Assembly (NCBI RefSeq): GCF_000613245.1
Contig: NZ_HG964936.1
Coordinates: forward strand, 380,521-444,520
DNA from: Mycobacterium asiaticum DSM 44297
GTDB lineage: Bacteria; Actinomycetota; Actinomycetes; Mycobacteriales; Mycobacteriaceae
DNA: 64,000 nucleotides
Direction of reading: 5' to 3'
The notes under the pieces were generated by a model. That model did no database searches and was not told the DNA's origin. It was given only the letters and a program-made list of their open reading frames with translations. Shown piece by piece: positions 25,200 to 33,205 of the stretch (within the stretch, counting starts at the first letter, position 1; every line of letters begins with the position of its first letter). The translations under genes and the position numbers were made by a program.

Positions 25200-26260
25200 A
25201 CCAGCACGCTCCGGTAGATCTCGCGGTGAGTAGCGGCCAGTCGCCGGCGCTCGGCGAGTCGGTCCCGCCACTGGGCCCGGTGACCGGATTGTCCTGCGGC
25301 CCAACGCTCGTGGGCCGCGTGAATCGCCCGATCCAAGGACAGCTCGTCGAAGTAATCCTCACCCAGGTCGAACACGTGACAGGGTCGCTGTTCACCGTAG
25401 AACCCGCAGCTGGGCACCACCACCGCGGTGCCCAGGTCGAAGCAGGCCTCCAGCCAGCCGGAGTGGGTACCGAACCGGTAGGGCAACACCGATACCGTCA
25501 GCGACGCGAGATAGTCCCATAGTTCGTCGTCGGAGAAATACGGATGCACTCGCACGTCGACGTGGGCGTGGCGGTCGTAGTCCAGCAAGGCTTTGCCGGC
25601 GTCGGGGGAGAACCAATAGTTGGCAGGGTCAAAGATTTCGTCGTGCAGGTTGATCTGCAGGGTCGCACCCGGTAGCGACGACGTGATATCGGTCAGCGCC
25701 GCCACCACGGATAGCGGATCCATGTTGGCGCGCAGGCTTTTGGCGTGCACCCCCACTACGAAGCGGCGGTCACGCCCCCGAGGACGCTCGATGCGGTCCC
25801 TGTCCAGCACATGGGGGTGCGGCAACACCCGGGCCCGCCGCTGCCACCGACGCCAGATCTCCTGTGCCGCACCGGGAGTCAGCGTGACCAGATCGTCCGC
25901 AGCAGCGATCAGCACGTTCTGCTGCTCGATATGCGCCTCGGGCTCGCCGTGATGCGGGTTGCGCAGGTCGTGCACGGTGTACACGAACGGCTTGTCGTGC
26001 ATCTTGAGTTCCTGCACGACCTCGGTCAACACCTCGGGGACCATGGCGTCGAAACCGAAATGGACGTGGAACACGTCGAAGTCCTGGTGATGATCGCTCA
26101 CCCACCCTGGCTCCAGCATCAACGGTGGCCACCAGCCGCCCGGGACCGTGCGGCCGTCGGCGGGAACCGGGTCGTCCAGTCGCACAACGTTGTCGGCAGC
26201 GGGGTCGGCAAGGTGACGCACGTAGACGTGGGAACCTGGCACCGAAGCGACCCGCAGCAA
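25196..26260 (-). CDS. Glycosyltransferase, first gene of the operon
   Basis: GT-B-type protein of 354 residues. The N-terminal part has FDVFHVHFGFDAMVPEVLTE and KPFVYTVHDLRNPHH (about 80-117). The C-terminal part has VVGVHAKSLRANMDPLSVV (near 190) and FDLGTAVVVPSCGFYGEQRP (near 290), with the usual nucleotide-binding glycines less obvious than in GT4. Start is TTG 26260, with six G about 9 nt upstream; no ATG or GTG fits better. A GGGTAT-like -10 lies at 26318-26313, but I see no matching -35. Head of a four-gene coupled operon, divergent from the SDR gene. Function unknown. Confidence 0.78.
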   Translation of the reverse strand: MLRVASVPGSHVYVRHLADPAADNVVRLDDPVPADGRTVPGGWWPPLMLEPGWVSDHHQDFDVFHVHFGFDAMVPEVLTEVVQELKMHDKPFVYTVHDLRNPHHGEPEAHIEQQNVLIAAADDLVTLTPGAAQEIWRRWQRRARVLPHPHVLDRDRIERPRGRDRRFVVGVHAKSLRANMDPLSVVAALTDITSSLPGATLQINLHDEIFDPANYWFSPDAGKALLDYDRHAHVDVRVHPYFSDDELWDYLASLTVSVLPYRFGTHSGWLEACFDLGTAVVVPSCGFYGEQRPCHVFDLGEDYFDELSLDRAIHAAHERWAAGQSGHRAQWRDRLAERRRLAATHREIYRSVLV

Positions 26261-26392
26261 CGACGTTTACCCCCCAAGGCATGAGTGAGGCACCGGGTTG
26301 ATCCCGTAATGGATACCCAGCGACGAAAGCGTTCCTGACTGCTGAAGAACGAGCGAGTGCTGACATACCCGGGGGTTGCAGCGTCAAACGTG

Positions 26393-26417
26393 GTTTACCG
26401 GAAGATTCAGGGGCTAT
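26393..26417 (+). promoter_or_regulatory. SigF-like promoter of the SDR gene
   Basis: GTTT (26393-26396), 15-nt spacer, GGCTAT (26412-26417); one base from GGGTAT. It lies 45 nt before the ATG. Confidence 0.45.
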
Positions 26418-26461
26418 CCAGCTAGGCCATCAGCGACTCGACACCTCCGGAAAGGAAGGGC

Positions 26462-27301
26462 ATGGGATTTCCCGAGCAGCAGCAAGATGTTCCCGGCGTG
26501 CAAAGCCGGATGGACCCGGTTCCCGATTGCGGGGAAGACAGTTATCAGGGCTCAGGAAGACTGACCGGCAAGAGTGCGATCATCACCGGTGGCGACAGCG
26601 GAATCGGCCGTGCGGTAGCCATCGCATTCGCCCGGGAAGGCGCCGACGTGCTGATCTCCTACCTGGACGAGGACGAGGACGCCCAAGATGTTGCGCGTTA
26701 TGTCGAGGAGGCCGGACGCAAGTGCGTCCTGATGCCCGGCGACCTGTCCGACCCCCAGCACTGTCGCGCGGTGGTGGACCGCGCCGTCGCGGAATTCGGC
26801 CGCATCGACGTGCTGGTGAACAACGCCGCCTATCAGATGATGCACGAGGAGCTCGACGAGATCTCCGACGAGGAGTGGGACCACACGTTCAAGTTGAACG
26901 TCGGGGCGTACTTCTACCTCACCAAGGCGGCCCTGCCGCACATGAGTCGGGGCGCGTCGATCATCGGAAGTTCGTCGGTCAACTCCGACGCGCCGAATCC
27001 GATGCTGGCGCCCTACGCCGCGACGAAGGCGGCCATCGCGAACTTCTCGGCCAGTCTCGCTCAGCTGTTGGGCCCCAAGGGGATTCGGGTGAACAGCGTG
27101 GCACCCGGCCCGGTGTGGACGCCGCTGATCCCGGCGACCATGCCGGCCGAGAAGGTGAAGTCGTTCGGGGACAACGTGCCGCTGGGCCGTGCGGGACAGC
27201 CCGCGGAATTGGCCCCGGTGTATGTGCTGCTCGCCTCGGACGATGCGAGTTACGTATCCGGCGCGCGGGTCGCGGTGACCGGCGGCAGGCCCATTCTCTA
27301 G
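26462..27301 (+). CDS. Short-chain dehydrogenase/reductase, general-stress type
   Basis: SDR enzyme of 279 residues. The cofactor motif is TGGDSGIGRAVAIAFAREGA (about 44-63), then VNNAAYQ and the active-site YAATKAAI (near 187). The N-terminal extension of about 35 residues (QQQDVPGVQSRMDPVP) is like YdaD/YhdG-type stress SDRs. It probably reduces a sugar or aldehyde with NAD(P)H. ATG 26462 has a strong ribosome site (GGAAGG). Stress-type promoter upstream and divergent from the glycosyltransferase operon. Confidence 0.86.
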   Translation: MGFPEQQQDVPGVQSRMDPVPDCGEDSYQGSGRLTGKSAIITGGDSGIGRAVAIAFAREGADVLISYLDEDEDAQDVARYVEEAGRKCVLMPGDLSDPQHCRAVVDRAVAEFGRIDVLVNNAAYQMMHEELDEISDEEWDHTFKLNVGAYFYLTKAALPHMSRGASIIGSSSVNSDAPNPMLAPYAATKAAIANFSASLAQLLGPKGIRVNSVAPGPVWTPLIPATMPAEKVKSFGDNVPLGRAGQPAELAPVYVLLASDDASYVSGARVAVTGGRPIL

Positions 27302-27302
27302 T

Positions 27303-28220
27303 TCAGCTCCACTGCCGCTCGATCGTCTTGACCAAGGCGGTCACGGTGGCGTTCACCGGTGCCTCGACGCCGACCCGTGCGCCCTGGCGGGGGATCGCGC
27401 CGTTGATGACGTCGATCTCGCTGACCCGGTGCGCCTCGTGGTCCAGCAGCGCCGAAGGTTTGGCGTTCGGCATCGCCGCCCCGAAGTCCCGGACATGCGC
27501 GACCGGATCAGTGACGGCGATCCCAATTCCCAGCGCCCGCGCGACGTTCCAGGCCTCGGTGGCTGCCGCTCGGCTGACCGGGCCCATCTCCGGGTCGTCC
27601 ATCACCTCCCCGACCCTGAGGTGGGTCAACGCGCACGGGCCGCTGTAGGCGACGTTGCAGATCAGCTTCTCCCACTGCATCGCGGCGATGTCGGTGACCG
27701 CGGCCGCGTCGAACCCGGCCTGGGTCCAGGTGGCGGCGATCGATCGAACCGTGTTGTGCGGCAACGAGGAATAGGGCCCGAAGCGCATCGCGCGCATGGC
27801 GTTGTGTTGCACATGGCCAGGTCCGAGCCGCGCGGCACCGAACCCGCTGGCGATTCCCACCGCCACCCGCTGCTCGCCGACGATGCCGGCGACCGTGTCC
27901 GCCGAGCCGAGCCCGTTCTGGATCGTCAGTACCGGCGTGTCCGGTCCGAGCATCGGAAGTGCTTGCTGTGCAGCGGTTGTCACGTCGGCGGCCTTCACGG
28001 CGAGCACGATCAGGTCCATCGTCTCGGCGGGCGCGGTGGTCACCGCGCGCAGTGGCACCGTCTGGTCGTAACCGGGACCGCTGACCCGAAGGCCGTTGCG
28101 GGCGATGTGGTCGACACTGCCCTGCGAGCGGTCGACGACCAGCACATGGTCGCCCGCCATCGCCAGCCTGGCGGCATAAATGGAACCCATTGCGCCGCAA
28201 CCAATTATGGCGATTCTCAT
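27303..28220 (-). CDS. PanE/ApbA-type ketopantoate reductase-like protein
   Basis: NADPH-dependent reductase of 305 residues. The dinucleotide fold is MRIAIIGCGAMGSIYAARLAMAGDH. The catalytic Lys region is MQWEKLICNVAYSGPCALT (near 184). The C-terminal domain ends VKTIERQWS. The family makes pantoate from ketopantoate, but several paralogues act on other 2-oxo acids, so I do not give a gene symbol. It runs convergent with the SDR gene (1-nt gap) and follows the enolase-family gene, from which it is separated by 16 nt in the opposite order. Confidence 0.82.
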   Translation of the reverse strand: MRIAIIGCGAMGSIYAARLAMAGDHVLVVDRSQGSVDHIARNGLRVSGPGYDQTVPLRAVTTAPAETMDLIVLAVKAADVTTAAQQALPMLGPDTPVLTIQNGLGSADTVAGIVGEQRVAVGIASGFGAARLGPGHVQHNAMRAMRFGPYSSLPHNTVRSIAATWTQAGFDAAAVTDIAAMQWEKLICNVAYSGPCALTHLRVGEVMDDPEMGPVSRAAATEAWNVARALGIGIAVTDPVAHVRDFGAAMPNAKPSALLDHEAHRVSEIDVINGAIPRQGARVGVEAPVNATVTALVKTIERQWS

Positions 28221-28236
28221 CAGTCTGATCTCCGGC

Positions 28237-29397
28237 TCATGTGGTCATCTCGGCAATCAGCTGGGCCAGGCCGGACTTCTGTTCCAGCCCGAATCCCGGC
28301 GCGTCCGTCGGCGCGATCCGACCGTCGGCCAGGGTGCAGCCCGCCGAGTAACCGCCGAACGGCTGGAATACTCCCGGATACGACTCGCACCCGCCCAATC
28401 CCAGGCCCGCCGCGATGTGCAGGTTGATCAGGTGCCCGCCGTGCGGAAAGGCGTGCCGCCGGTCGAAGCCGTGCGCCTCCAGCACCTCGAGCATGCGCGC
28501 GTACTCGCCCAGGCCGTAGCTCAGCCCGGCGTCCATCTGGAATACGTCCCGTCCCGGCCGCATGCCGGCGTAGCGAACGAGATTGGTCACGTCCGGCACC
28601 GAGAACAGGTTCTCACCGGTGGCCACCGCGTCCGTGTAACAGGCCGTCACCGCGTTGTTCAACTCGAAATCCAAGGGATCGCCCGGTTCTTCGTACCAGC
28701 GCAACCGGTACGGCGCCAACGCCATCGCCCACCGCAGGGCGGCCGCGCGGTCGAACCTGCCGTTCGCGTCGACCGCCACCCGGTCGCCGGCGCCGACGAT
28801 GTCGATGACCGCCTCAATGCGCGCGGTGTCGTCACCCACGTCCGCGCCGCCGATCTTGATCTTGACCGCGTCGTAGCCCTGTTCCAGGTAACCGCGGATC
28901 TCGTCGCGCAGGCCGTCCACACCGCGGTCGGGGTAGTAGTAGCCGCCGGCCGCGTACACCGGCACAGCGGCGGCGGGCTCCCGCCCGAAGCGGCGCGCGA
29001 TCGTCGCGAAGGCGGGCTCGTCATCAAGCTTGGCGAGCACATCCCAGCAGGCCAACTCCAGCGCCGCGACCGCGGCGGCGCGGTCACCGTGTCCGCCGGG
29101 CTTCTCGTCGGTGAGCGCGCGTGCCGCGACGGCTGCCGGGTCGAGGCGCCCAGTCTCGTCCAGCAGCGTCTCGGGCGGGGCCGCCAGAATCCGGGGGATC
29201 AGCCGATCGCGCAGGATGCCGCTCTGGGCGAACCGGCCGATCGAGTCGAAGGCCACCCCCACCACCGGCTTGCCCGCCCGGACGACGTCGGTCACCACCG
29301 CGACCAGCGACACCGTGTGGCTGGCGAAGCTGACGACGGCGTTGGCGGGAGCGCCCTCGAGGCCGACCGGCCGCTCGAGGATCGCGGTGATCCGCAC
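28237..29397 (-). CDS. Enolase-superfamily sugar-acid dehydratase/racemase-like enzyme
   Basis: Enzyme of 386 residues of the mandelate racemase/muconate lactonising family. Metal and acid-base motifs: the KxK in DAVKIKIGGADVG (near 177), VDANGRFD (near 205), YEEPGDPLDF (near 230), TGENLF, and FPHGGHLINLHIAAGLGLGG (near 330). This pattern is close to sugar-acid dehydratases; the substrate is not fixed. GTG 29397 starts 5 nt after the stop of the nitroreductase gene, so they are co-transcribed. A much longer upstream reading exists, but overlaps the other gene. Confidence 0.84.
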   Translation of the reverse strand: MRITAILERPVGLEGAPANAVVSFASHTVSLVAVVTDVVRAGKPVVGVAFDSIGRFAQSGILRDRLIPRILAAPPETLLDETGRLDPAAVAARALTDEKPGGHGDRAAAVAALELACWDVLAKLDDEPAFATIARRFGREPAAAVPVYAAGGYYYPDRGVDGLRDEIRGYLEQGYDAVKIKIGGADVGDDTARIEAVIDIVGAGDRVAVDANGRFDRAAALRWAMALAPYRLRWYEEPGDPLDFELNNAVTACYTDAVATGENLFSVPDVTNLVRYAGMRPGRDVFQMDAGLSYGLGEYARMLEVLEAHGFDRRHAFPHGGHLINLHIAAGLGLGGCESYPGVFQPFGGYSAGCTLADGRIAPTDAPGFGLEQKSGLAQLIAEMTT

Positions 29398-29402
29398 CGG
29401 GC

Positions 29403-29798
29403 TCAGGAAGTCCGGTCGAGCAACAGCACTTCCTCGAAAGGCAGCGCGCCGAACACCGACTTCCAGGCCCCGTCCACTTGCTGGGCCGCTTCGTCCTTGC
29501 TGACCACCCGCGGGTTGCTGACCCCGAACGTCTTGGCGTTGCGCCGCACCTGTGCGCCACCGGCCGCCCGGATGTTCTTCAGCCAGTCCCGGTCGGGGCC
29601 ATAGGCCAGCGGAATTGCCAGGCCAGGAGCGCCGTCGGCACTGGTATAGAAGGCATTCACCGGAGTCCGATAGGCCTTGCCCGACCGCCGCCCGACGTGC
29701 TCGACGATCGCGAACGGCGGTAGCCAACCGGCCCACATCCGCTGGATGGGGTTGGTCACGTAGCGGTTGATCCGGGCGAGGCGTTGGGGAAATCGCAT
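29403..29798 (-). CDS. Deazaflavin-dependent nitroreductase family protein (Rv0523c type)
   Basis: Protein of 131 residues of the Ddn/DUF385 split-barrel family that binds F420 or FMN. The core includes EHVGRRSGKAYRTPVNAFY (near 33-51) and YGPDRDWLKNIRAAGGAQV (near 65-83), the classic cofactor-binding blocks. I chose ATG 29798 (MRFPQRLARIN) because GGATGG lies just upstream and the length equals the M. tuberculosis protein; ATG 29807 is also possible. Head of a leftward unit with the enolase-family gene, divergent from hemL. Confidence 0.8.
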   Translation of the reverse strand: MRFPQRLARINRYVTNPIQRMWAGWLPPFAIVEHVGRRSGKAYRTPVNAFYTSADGAPGLAIPLAYGPDRDWLKNIRAAGGAQVRRNAKTFGVSNPRVVSKDEAAQQVDGAWKSVFGALPFEEVLLLDRTS

Positions 29799-29896
29799 GA
29801 TCGCCATCCAACTCGCCGGCCCCGGGCGAGGACAACCCGAGTGATCTCTTACACCCTGTAGTTGAATGAGCCGCGGCGACTGGGACACTAGTCGTC

Positions 29897-31216
29897 ATGG
29901 GGACTGACCAGGTGAAGGCGCAGACGCGCGCGTCCGCGCAGCTGTTCGCCGACGCCTGCGCGGTGATTCCCGGCGGCGTGAACTCCCCGGTTCGGGCGTT
30001 CAACGCGGTGGGCGGCACCCCGCGGTTCATCACCGAGGCTCAGGGCTGCCGGCTCACCGACGCCGACGGCAATACCTACGTCGACCTGGTCTGCTCCTGG
30101 GGCCCGATGATCCTGGGCCACGCGCATCCCGCGGTGGTCGACGCCGTCGCCAGCGCGGCCACCCACGGCCTGTCCTTCGGCGCCCCGACACCCGCCGAGA
30201 CCGAGCTGGCCGCCGAGATCATCGGAAGGGTCGCGCCCGTCGAGCGGCTCCGGCTGGTGAACTCCGGGACCGAGGCCACCATGAGCGCGATCCGGTTGGC
30301 GCGCGGATTCACCGGCCGGCCCAAGATCGTGAAGTTCTCCGGCTGCTACCACGGTCATGCCGACGCACTGTTGGCCGACGCCGGCTCGGGCGTGGCGACC
30401 CTGGGCCTGCCGTCCTCGCCCGGTGTCACCGGTGCGGCCGCGGCGGACACGATTGTGTTGCCCTACAACGACGTCGACGCGGTGCGGGAAGCGTTCGCGG
30501 CGCACGGCGAGCTGATCGGCGCGGTGATCACCGAGGCCAGCCCGGGCAACATGGGGGTGGTCCCGCCGGCACCCGGCTACAACGCGGCGCTGCGGGCGAT
30601 CACCGCCGAACACGGCGCGCTGCTGATCTCCGATGAGGTGATGACGGGCTTCCGGGTCAGCCGAAGTGGTTGGTACGGAATCGATCCTGTCGATGCCGAC
30701 CTGTTCACCTTCGGCAAGGTGATGAGTGGCGGGCTCCCGGCCGCGGCGTTCGGCGGGCGGGTCGCGGTGATGGAGAAGCTGGCGCCGCTGGGCCCGGTGT
30801 ATCAGGCCGGCACCCTGTCGGGTAACCCGGTGGCGATGGCGGCCGGGTTGGCGACGCTGCGGGCCGCAGATGATGCGGTGTACGCCGCGCTGGACGCCAA
30901 CGCCGACCGGCTGTCCGCGCTGCTGACTGATGCGCTAACCAATGCCGGTGTGGCGCACCAGATTCCGCGGGCGGGCAACATGCTGAGCGTGTTCTTCAGC
31001 GAAACGCCAGTGACCGATTTCGCGTCCGCGCGGGCCAGCCAGACCTGGCGTTTTCCGCCGTTCTTTCATGCCCTGCTCGACGCGGGTGTCTACCCGCCGT
31101 GCAGCGCCTTCGAGGCCTGGTTCGTCTCGGCGGCGCTGGATGACGACGCCTTCGACCGGATCGCGAACGCATTACCCGCCGCGGCCCAAGCCGCGGCACA
31201 GGAGGAAAAACCCTGA
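29897..31216 (+). CDS. hemL: Glutamate-1-semialdehyde 2,1-aminomutase HemL
   Basis: PLP enzyme turning glutamate-1-semialdehyde into 5-aminolevulinate, the step after HemA. It has 439 residues. Features: [12 protein letters not shown] (near 22-33), [18 protein letters not shown] (near 147-164), SDEVMTGFR, and the PLP Lys in [12 protein letters not shown] (near 272). The 3' TGA overlaps the next ATG by 1 nt (TGATG), so it heads the cytochrome c maturation operon, joining haem synthesis to haem use. Confidence 0.97.
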   Translation: MGTDQVKAQTRASAQLFADACAVIPGGVNSPVRAFNAVGGTPRFITEAQGCRLTDADGNTYVDLVCSWGPMILGHAHPAVVDAVASAATHGLSFGAPTPAETELAAEIIGRVAPVERLRLVNSGTEATMSAIRLARGFTGRPKIVKFSGCYHGHADALLADAGSGVATLGLPSSPGVTGAAAADTIVLPYNDVDAVREAFAAHGELIGAVITEASPGNMGVVPPAPGYNAALRAITAEHGALLISDEVMTGFRVSRSGWYGIDPVDADLFTFGKVMSGGLPAAAFGGRVAVMEKLAPLGPVYQAGTLSGNPVAMAAGLATLRAADDAVYAALDANADRLSALLTDALTNAGVAHQIPRAGNMLSVFFSETPVTDFASARASQTWRFPPFFHALLDAGVYPPCSAFEAWFVSAALDDDAFDRIANALPAAAQAAAQEEKP

Positions 31217-31827
31217 TGGCCGAGACAACCCGGGTGCACGTGGTGCGCCACGGCGAGGTGCACAACCCCTCCGGGGTCCTGTACGGGCGGCTGCCCGGAT
31301 TCCGGCTGTCCGAGACAGGTGCGGCGCAGGCCGCCGCGGTCGCCGACTTCCTGGCCGACCGAGACATCGTCGCGGTGATCGCATCCCCACTGCAGCGGGC
31401 GCAGGAGACCGCCGCGCCCATCGCCGCCCGGCACAACCTGCCAGTGGACACCGACCCCGACCTGATCGAATCGGCCAATTTCTTCGAAGGCCGCCGGGTC
31501 GGCCCGGGAGACGGGGCGTGGCGCGATCCGCGGGTGTGGTGGCAGCTGCGCAACCCGTTCACGCCGTCCTGGGGAGAGCCGTACATCGAGATCGCGACCC
31601 GGATGGCCACCGCGGCGGACAAGGCGCGGGTGCGCGCCGCCGGCCACGAGGCGGTGTGCGTCAGCCATCAGCTGCCGGTGTGGACGCTGCGCATGCACCT
31701 GACCGGCAACAAGCTGTGGCATGACCCGCGCAAGCGGGAATGCGGATTGGCGTCGGTGACGTCGCTGGTCTACGACGGTGACCGGCTGGTCGGCGTGGAG
31801 TACTCCGAACCGGCGGCGTCTAGATAA
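31216..31827 (+). CDS. Histidine phosphatase/phosphoglycerate mutase-like protein (Rv0525 type)
   Basis: Phosphoglycerate-mutase-superfamily protein of 203 residues. The catalytic His motif is VVRHGEVHNPSGVLYGRL (near 8-25). The second His motif is VCVSHQLPVWTLR (near 150). The pattern suggests a broad phosphatase, not a glycolytic mutase. Its start and stop overlap neighbours by one base (TGATG and TAATG), so it is translated inside the hemL-ccsA operon. Role in that pathway unclear. Confidence 0.88.
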   Translation: MAETTRVHVVRHGEVHNPSGVLYGRLPGFRLSETGAAQAAAVADFLADRDIVAVIASPLQRAQETAAPIAARHNLPVDTDPDLIESANFFEGRRVGPGDGAWRDPRVWWQLRNPFTPSWGEPYIEIATRMATAADKARVRAAGHEAVCVSHQLPVWTLRMHLTGNKLWHDPRKRECGLASVTSLVYDGDRLVGVEYSEPAASR

Positions 31828-32429
31828 TGCGGCTGATTATCGCCGTCGCGGTGCTGATCGGGGTGCTCACCGGCTGCTCCGGGCGCGACGCCGTCGCCCA
31901 AGGCGGCACCTTCGAGTTCGTCTCCCCGGGCGGAAAAACCGACATCTTCTACGACCCGCCCGAGAGCCGCGGCCGGCCCGGCACGCTGTCCGGGCCCAGC
32001 CTCACCGACCCCGCCCGCACCCTGTCCCTGGACGACTTCACCGGTCAGGTCGTGGTCGTCAATGTCTGGGGCCAGTGGTGCGGCCCGTGCCGCGCCGAGA
32101 TCACCCAGCTACAGCGGGTCTACGACGCGACTCGGGAGTCCGGTGTCTCCTTCCTGGGGATCGACGTCCGCGACAACAGCCGCGAAGCCGCGCAGGACTT
32201 CGTCACCGACCGGCACGTGACCTTTCCGTCGATTTACGACCCGCCGATGCGCAGCCTGATCGCGTTCGGCGGCAAGTATCCGACCACCGTCATCCCGTCG
32301 ACGCTGGTGCTGGACCGGCAGCACCGGGTGGCCGCGGTGTTCCTGCGGGAGTTGCTGGCCGAGGATCTACAGCCGGTGGTGCAGCGGATCGCCGCGGAGG
32401 CTCCGGCGCGGACGCCGGCACCGCAATGA
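31827..32429 (+). CDS. TlpA/ResA-like thioredoxin lipoprotein
   Basis: Exported thiol-disulfide protein of 200 residues (Rv0526 type). Lipoprotein signal: MRLIIAVAVLIGVLTGCSGR, lipobox LTGC with Cys 17. The thioredoxin domain has NVWGQWCGPCRAEITQLQ, with active site CGPC near residues 86-89, and the cis-Pro loop TTVIPSTLVLD. It probably reduces the haem-binding CXXCH of apocytochrome c outside the membrane, receiving electrons from CcdA, encoded next (4-nt overlap). Confidence 0.93.
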   Translation: MRLIIAVAVLIGVLTGCSGRDAVAQGGTFEFVSPGGKTDIFYDPPESRGRPGTLSGPSLTDPARTLSLDDFTGQVVVVNVWGQWCGPCRAEITQLQRVYDATRESGVSFLGIDVRDNSREAAQDFVTDRHVTFPSIYDPPMRSLIAFGGKYPTTVIPSTLVLDRQHRVAAVFLRELLAEDLQPVVQRIAAEAPARTPAPQ

Positions 32430-33205
32430 CCGGCTTCGCCAACGTCGCTGCCGCTGGGCCGCTGATTGTGGCGCTCGGCGCGTGTCTGCTCGCCGGGCTG
32501 GTGTCGTTCGCATCGCCGTGCGTGGTGCCGCTGGTGCCCGGCTACCTGTCCTACCTGGCGGCCGTGGTCGGTGTGGACGAGGCCGATGGCCGGGGCACCG
32601 TGAAGGCCCCGCCGGCGGCGCGCTGGCGAGTCGCGGGCTCCGCGCTGCTGTTCGTCGCCGGGTTCACGACGGTGTTCGTGCTGGGCACCGTAGTCGTGCT
32701 CGGCATGACCACCACGCTGATCACCAACCAACTGCTGCTACAGCGCATTGGCGGCGTGCTGACCATCGTGATGGGGTTGGTGTTCATCGGCCTGATCCCG
32801 GCGCTGCAACGCCAGGCCCGGTTCACGCCGCGCCAGCTGACCACGGTGGCCGGGGCGCCGCTGCTGGGTGCGGTGTTTGCGCTGGGCTGGACCCCGTGCC
32901 TGGGGCCCACCCTGACCGGGGTGATCACCGTCGCCTCGGCCACCGACGGCGCGAACGTGGCGCGGGGGATCGCCCTGGTGATCGCCTACTGCCTGGGATT
33001 GGGGATCCCGTTCGTGTTGTTGGCGTTCGGGTCGGCGCACGCGGTGGCCGGCCTGGGCTGGTTGCGCCGGCACACGCGGGCGATCCAGATCTTCGGCGGC
33101 GCGCTGCTGATCGCCGTCGGCGCGGCCCTGGTCACGGGGGTGTGGAACGACTTCGTGTCGTGGCTGCGCGACGCTTTTGTTTCCGACGTCAGGCTGCCCA
33201 TCTGA
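32426..33205 (+). CDS. ccdA: Cytochrome c biogenesis protein CcdA (DsbD-like)
   Basis: Membrane protein of 259 residues with six helices that carries electrons across the membrane to the TlpA-like protein. The paired cysteines lie in SFASPCVVPLVPGYLSYL (near residue 31) and LGWTPCLGPTLTGV (near 156), each inside a helix with the usual Pro. ATG 32426 overlaps the preceding stop by 4 nt. Part of System II cytochrome c maturation. Confidence 0.94.
   Translation: MTGFANVAAAGPLIVALGACLLAGLVSFASPCVVPLVPGYLSYLAAVVGVDEADGRGTVKAPPAARWRVAGSALLFVAGFTTVFVLGTVVVLGMTTTLITNQLLLQRIGGVLTIVMGLVFIGLIPALQRQARFTPRQLTTVAGAPLLGAVFALGWTPCLGPTLTGVITVASATDGANVARGIALVIAYCLGLGIPFVLLAFGSAHAVAGLGWLRRHTRAIQIFGGALLIAVGAALVTGVWNDFVSWLRDAFVSDVRLPI

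Noticed and set aside
26313..26318. GGGTAT (minus strand) as a SigF promoter of the glycosyltransferase operon
   Set aside because: The -10 is perfect, but no GTTT lies 15-17 nt upstream, so I left it out of the SigF set.
28237..30033. 598-residue fusion of the enolase-type enzyme with upstream sequence
   Set aside because: The first 210 codons overlap the nitroreductase gene in another frame; GTG 29397 gives the normal enzyme length.
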